Positions 59,604 to 64,000 of a stretch of 64,000 nt of DNA are shown here, piece by piece. The stretch lies in contig VTPC01090614.1 in assembly GCA_011009095.1 (NCBI GenBank), positions 537,163 through 601,162 on the forward strand, written 5' to 3'. Under the pieces are notes generated by a model. That model saw only the letters and a program-made list of their open reading frames with translations, was not told the origin of the DNA and did not search any database. This DNA comes from Ignelater luminosus (lineage: Eukaryota; Arthropoda; Insecta; Coleoptera; Elateridae). Position 1 is the stretch's first letter. Every line of letters starts with the position of its first letter. The position numbers were made by a program, and so were the translations under genes.

Positions 59604-60114
59604 CCTCTTGTCAAAAGTGATTGTAACATGTTTTTTTGGTACATAGTATCGTAGGTTCAAATCCAATCAGTGATAGTATTTTTTTTAATTTAGATTTTAC
59701 AAAAAAAATATTTTTTAATTTTAAGAAAATTATGAAAATCTTAAAAATTAATTTTTTATTTAAATCCAAAACATATGAATATAGAATATAAATGAAGTAA
59801 TAGTATTGTCTAAAGATTAATTGAAAAATAATTTAATCAGAACTGAAAGAAATTTTAATTAAAATTTTAACAAGATTATGATGAATATATCTATTTTGCA
59901 TAAGATATTGTTCATCTCTTCTCTGTATTTTTACTGACCTTATGTTTTTGAATTTCAATAAAAATACTAATCTTTTTAAATTTTCATAATTTTTTTAAAA
60001 TTAAAAATATTTTTGTTGTAAATTCTAATTTAAAAGAAATACCATCACTAACTGGATTTGAACCTGCCATTTTATGTACCAAATAAACATGTTACAACCA
60101 CTCTTTACAAGAGG
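59604..60114. repeat. tRNA-like palindromic (foldback) element B
   Basis: Left arm 59604-59752 and right arm 59962-60114 are inverted copies: CCTCTTGT, TTGTAACATGTT, TTGGTACATA, then GGTTCAAATCC, GTGAT.GTATT, and an A/T-rich run TTTAATTTTAA..AAATTATGAAAA. The B-box-like GGTTCAAATCC sits at 59654-59664 and, inverted, at 60054-60064, each 50 bp from its outer end. About 85% identity over the outer 75 bp. The loop is about 210 bp and AT-rich. No coding capacity. Size and design resemble element A at 1707-2192. Confidence 0.85.
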
Positions 60115-61604
60115 CTATCTTGACTTGCTAATGTCAACTTGAATGTTTTAGCTCTTAATTAAAAACATTATTCGCTTTTACAGTCTAGGCTGTAAATGCT
60201 TACTTTTAATAACAGTTGGCATAAAACAAAATAAATAATAAAAACAAAACTGTGACATTTAAAATTTAAATTTAACAAACATGGCAGCAAATCTACATTT
60301 TTGTTTAGTTATTAGACAAATAACTATTTTTCGAGACCACAGCCAACTGTGTAATTACACTTGTACTGTAAAACCACTACTAACATATAATAAAAAATTA
60401 TAAACATATCTTGTAGTGGATGTACTTTTTTCAAAACTTCATTAAATTGAGCTCATAAAACTCTTTCATCATTTTATCGTCACTGTATCTGCTTTTTTCG
60501 ATATTCCTAAACATCAAAAAGGAAAAGAACTTAGCCTATATAAACATTAATGAACAAATCTAATTTAAATACTTAATAACTATGATGACTTGTTAAATGC
60601 GACTTGAAGTTAATAGTAATTTTCTTTTTGATAATTCTGTAGAAATAATGAACTTGCAATCTAATCATACCTAAAGCCCAATCACTCATAGGGATTCATA
60701 AGATATTTCACTATCTGTATATTTATCTAAGATTGTATTTACCTAAAAAAAAACTAAAGTACACAATGGAACTTTTAAAGTAGCGTTATGAAACGGAATG
60801 ATTCAATAAAAACGTTTTTCATTTTATTTTACTTTGTTTAATTTTTAAATCGTTCAAACATTCTCTAATACCAACATTACAAGCATCTCCAGCCATTTGG
60901 TATGTTTACTATAATATTATATTTTAAAGTCGCAATCATTTAGATGCGAGACGATCATTTGCTTGTTTATAGAGAATCTAGAAAATCATTGAAATCTAGT
61001 AGCAATCCATAATTAAAAATAAAAGTTCATATCCATCTACATAAATTGCGCGGCCGTTTCTCAAAGTGTTAATTGCATATAATTTTGTTTGCATATACAA
61101 GGCTGTTTGCGATGATGTTCTCAATCTAGCACAAACTAACTTTGAAGACAATGGTCTTGTCTTGTAAACATATATGCTTTAATTTTGTCATTCATATTTT
61201 CATTATTCTTAATTTATTTATTCATTTGTGCAATCATAATTTAATCATCTTCTTTTGTTTTTGACTTATAGGTGAGAATTTGATTTGTTTTCAAACTTCA
61301 TCAAGTGGCTGTATTTTTATTATTTTAAAAAATGAAAAAAGATTGTTCGGAAACTTTTTGTTTGGTTTGATGTTTAGAATAAAATGAACTCTAAAATTTT
61401 GTCTGGTTCAATTGTTTTCGAGTTATAGCAAAAAATGTAATTTTTTAAATGGCAATCATAGTAAGTCTTGCCATACAATTTATATTAAATAAAAGGGAAC
61501 ATATAATAATATTAAGGTAATTTGTATAGTCTAGAATGTCATTATTTTGTAGTTAACAACATAGTTTTGAAGATGCAAGATGTCGAAATTTTTTGAAGTG
61601 ATTT
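60115..61604. other. Intron 3, unassigned AT-rich stretch
   Basis: No gene or element recognised. Several homopolymeric A/T runs. Confidence 0.5.
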
Positions 61605-61790
61605 TCCTTTAGCGCAAGGGGTAGCCCACCCCCAATTCTCCACCTCTGGTAGGGATATCAAAGTAACAAAAGTGTAGAAAATCTCATTCTGATACCTCAT
61701 TTTGTTTTTAAAATATTGAGAAATGAAGACATTTTAAATGAAACTTTGCCACCCTGTACCTCGGAAACGGTGCATTTTAGGCAAAGAAAT
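61605..61790. repeat. Dispersed repeat R, copy 2
   Basis: Partner of 58155-58370, ending with CCCTGTACCTCGGAAACGG (61752-61770) and TGCATTTTAGG. An ACACCCTGTATATATA stretch at about 61859-61874 may be the terminus of another element. Confidence 0.75.
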
Positions 61791-61935
61791 TGTAGAGTAG
61801 AATAGAATTAATTTCTTTCAAAGAATTCACCTGACGAATATTTGCACTTGTCTTCCAAACACCCTGTATATATACGATTTGCAGTCGGTAAGACACCGGT
61901 CGGTAACACAGTTGTTTGATCAGAAAAACCAAAAT

Positions 61936-63645
61936 GGCCAAATTTCTTACGATACACCTTGCACATTTGCGACTCGCATGTTTAGGTTGTGTACGTCAAG
62001 GCTTTTTCAAATTTGACAATCAAGTTAGCCGTTTTCGAGATACAATCATGCGAACTTTTTGTGGCTAATACTCCAAGGAAAAAGATTTAGAAACAAACGA
62101 GATCACTGACATCTATAATGGTTTAAATGTGGTGAGAATTTGTTTTTTAGAAATACACCGATGAGAAAACAATCGAAAAACGGCCAAAACCGATTCGCAT
62201 GTTGAGTCATTACGTACCATTTACTACAAAGAAAGTTTCGTCTCAATGCGACCTTCTGTTCCAGACACACAAATGGAACTCTGAGAAAACAATTGAATGG
62301 TCCTCAATCTACAAGTGTCACACATCAAAATCTGTTAAATGTAAATAAAGAAGAGTCTACGGTGTCAGGATCGTTGAAGAGCATTCAGTTGCTACTGTTC
62401 TAGGCAAGGACCCAACTGTACGACCAACATTTTATACAATCCAGAAAATTTCAAAAAACACAAAGTATGAAAGTATTTCTTTGTTTACTTTCCACAAGTT
62501 TATTACTTCTTAATTTTTGTTAATAAGAATTTCTTAATATTTTTTCTTACTAAAATTCATCACTTGTTCTAAAAAAATTAATTCCCATTAACACTTCACA
62601 ATGCTGAAGATCCGTCACGTTAGGTGGGTAAAGCAATGGTGCACCGTCGTTTGTTCCGAAAATCTAATATGACAAAGTTGCTTACGGAACGCCATGTAAA
62701 TCAGCCACTTGCAGTTTTGAATTGAACAAGGCGAATGGTCGATTGGTATCGGTCGGATACGTAAACAATCGAGCAGATGCCGCCGTAACCAATAGATACG
62801 GAACATTTGCCCATCGAATTTCGGGATTTGTTCTTTGGATTCTTCAGGACATTTAGTTGCGTTGGTAGACATCCTTTCCACCAATGTACCTTTATTTGTT
62901 TCAAAACGGTCGAGGTTCTTCGATTTTCCCCAAATCAAGTTTGCCGTTTTCAGGGTACAATCATGCTTTTTCGTAGCTTACACTCCAAGGTAGCACATAA
63001 ATTCACTTGGTTAGACATTTTGTTCCACAGATATCCCGCAAAGAAAGACCTTTCCTTAAATGAAGGACTGGGAATGGAAAAACAAAAGTGGATCAAAATC
63101 TACTCCTACCGATTTTATTTGGAGGCTTCTACCTGACACATATCCGAATCTCGTGGTGATCGGCAAATGTTTACTATATTTCGCTATTTCCCAAAAACCG
63201 GCAATATCAGCGACCCCCTTCTGTTTTTCTCCGAAAAACTTTTGAGCGTCAGAAACGTGGAAGGGTCTCCTATTTGCAAATCCCCAAACCAGACTAGCTT
63301 ATCTCTCACCGTTACCGACAAAGAAATTTTCCAAACTTAATTTTGCTCAATTTACCGTTACCTCTGGCGGCAAAATACCCGAAAATAAAAACTCTTTCCA
63401 CCGGTTCCGTAGATCTATTTCGAAGTGGAAAGAATCTTACAAATCTCACAAGATTTGATATATTTCAAAAATTAACTTGCACCCCTCACTGGTGGACGCC
63501 TATGGATCAGAATTTAATGAAATGTAGATGAGGAGTTTGTCCCTAGAAATAGCGCGACCTGTCGCCCAAGTTGGTTACCGAAACTTGCAAGACACTTTGG
63601 ACCAACACACCCAAATACCTGGTTCTCGAGATACAGCGATAAGAA
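61936..63645. repeat. Degenerate repeat region with recurring (T)TTCGAGATACA-type motif
   Basis: 61960-62085 and about 62650-63000 share GCCGTTTTC.(A/G)G.TACAATCATGC, TAGCTTACACTCCAAGG-like words and GACAATCAAGTT/CAAATCAAGTTTGCC in the same order, indicating two diverged units about 0.92 kb apart. A further TTCTCGAGATACAGCG lies at about 63623-63638. Short ORFs on both strands (for example minus 62938-62615 and plus 62807-63136) overlap each other and resemble nothing known. Confidence 0.5.
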
Positions 63646-64000
63646 TTCTGATGTTACTACAGCGCTATTAATGAAAAGCTTTTAGATTGGTGGTGTACTA
63701 GTAAAACACAAATGCGAGTGATGAAAGTTTGCTTTTAGACATATGCTTCTAAACTCATAGTCAAATTACACGCTGTGTGTAATGTCAAACACGTATAGTA
63801 CTGCCTATACTTTTTGACTATGACATTTGAATATGAGTATGGCAGTGGGTGTGTAAGTGTTTATTACAAAATTACTGCATTGACCTTAGTTTACCGAATG
63901 ACGCCACAGTGCTATTTTTCTCCAAATAAATCCTTTCTATTAAAAGACCCCATAAAAAGAAGATAAGACGGGTGACACATCTATTGGTGTGTGAGTTCAG
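63646..64000. other. Intron 3, right edge, unassigned
   Basis: No feature recognised before the window ends. The next sei exon (S3-S4 linker/S4) is expected beyond it. Confidence 0.5.

Larger units (their letters stand above)
6077..64000 (+). other. sei: Partial ERG-type K+ channel gene (sei/KCNH), gene span with large introns
   Basis: Three exons join in one continuous frame to give 292 codons. Exon 1 ends in phase 0 and exon 2 starts in phase 0. Exon 2 ends one base into a codon and exon 3 supplies the other two bases. Splice sites are canonical: donors GTAAGT (6527), GTAAGT (27120) and GTAAGC (54893); acceptors TTTTCAG (ends 26875) and TTTTTTTCAG (ends 54710). Introns are 20,349 bp, 27,591 bp and more than 9,108 bp. 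No sequence resembling S4, pore or cyclic-nucleotide-binding-like domain occurs before 64000, so the remaining exons are outside the window to the right. The gene encodes a plasma-membrane voltage-gated K+ channel subunit of the ether-a-go-go-related subfamily, which forms tetramers and sets membrane repolarisation. Identity is clear from exons 2 and 3. The choice of sei over eag or elk rests on ERG-like wording such as [14 protein letters not shown]. Confidence 0.9.

Overview
The window is a piece of an arthropod nuclear genome, most probably an insect other than a fly. It is AT-rich and holds spliceosomal GT-AG exons, (TTAGG)n-type repeats, and many eukaryotic transposable elements (RTE, R1, jockey, gypsy, mariner and piggyBac types). 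The order within the insects cannot be settled from the sequence.

One host gene is recognisable. It is the 5' part of an ERG-type voltage-gated potassium channel (KCNH family, orthologue of Drosophila seizure, sei) on the + strand. Three coding exons fit together in phase: 6077-6526 (N-terminus), 26876-27119 (pre-S1, S1, start of S2) and 54711-54892 (rest of S2, S3). S4, pore, C-linker and cyclic-nucleotide-binding-like domain must lie beyond position 64000. The gene therefore covers at least 58 kb here, with introns of 20.3 kb, 27.6 kb and more than 9.1 kb. Nearly everything else is intronic repeat sequence.

Layout. 1-6076: upstream sequence with a composite dispersed repeat (about 790-1705) and a tRNA-like palindromic element (1707-2192). 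Intron 1: decayed piggyBac (8.7-10.1 kb), a GC-richer repeat block (11.5-13.8 kb), a reverse-oriented RTE-like LINE (15.8-18.4 kb), a direct-repeat-bounded block (20.0-22.0 kb), and an inverted-repeat structure with an R1-clade retrotransposon between two (CCTAA)n tracts (22.5-25.3 kb). Intron 2: a duplicated minisatellite block (27.3-30.6 kb), a second and larger copy of the composite repeat (32.9-35.4 kb), a gypsy-like fragment (35.5-37.6 kb), a large element with terminal inverted repeats (38186-48641) carrying an unusual long reverse-strand coding remnant plus a nested LINE, a mariner with both ends preserved (50476-51725), and a second inverted-repeat element (51742-52959). Intron 3: a reverse-strand family-B DNA polymerase remnant (56.0-57.0 kb), a jockey-like RT fragment (57.05-57.9 kb), twin AT palindromes (58.44-58.50 kb), a second tRNA-like palindrome (59.6-60.1 kb) and further dispersed repeats.

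The best candidate for something little described is the 38186-48641 element. Its ends match over about 140 bp in inverted orientation. Its coding remnant is not a standard transposase: it has an acidic nuclease-like segment (CEEVD...SPDTDMF), a GADITG motif and a Cys-rich tail. The two palindromic elements with Pol III B-box-like motifs in their arms are a second theme. All element coding regions are visibly broken.
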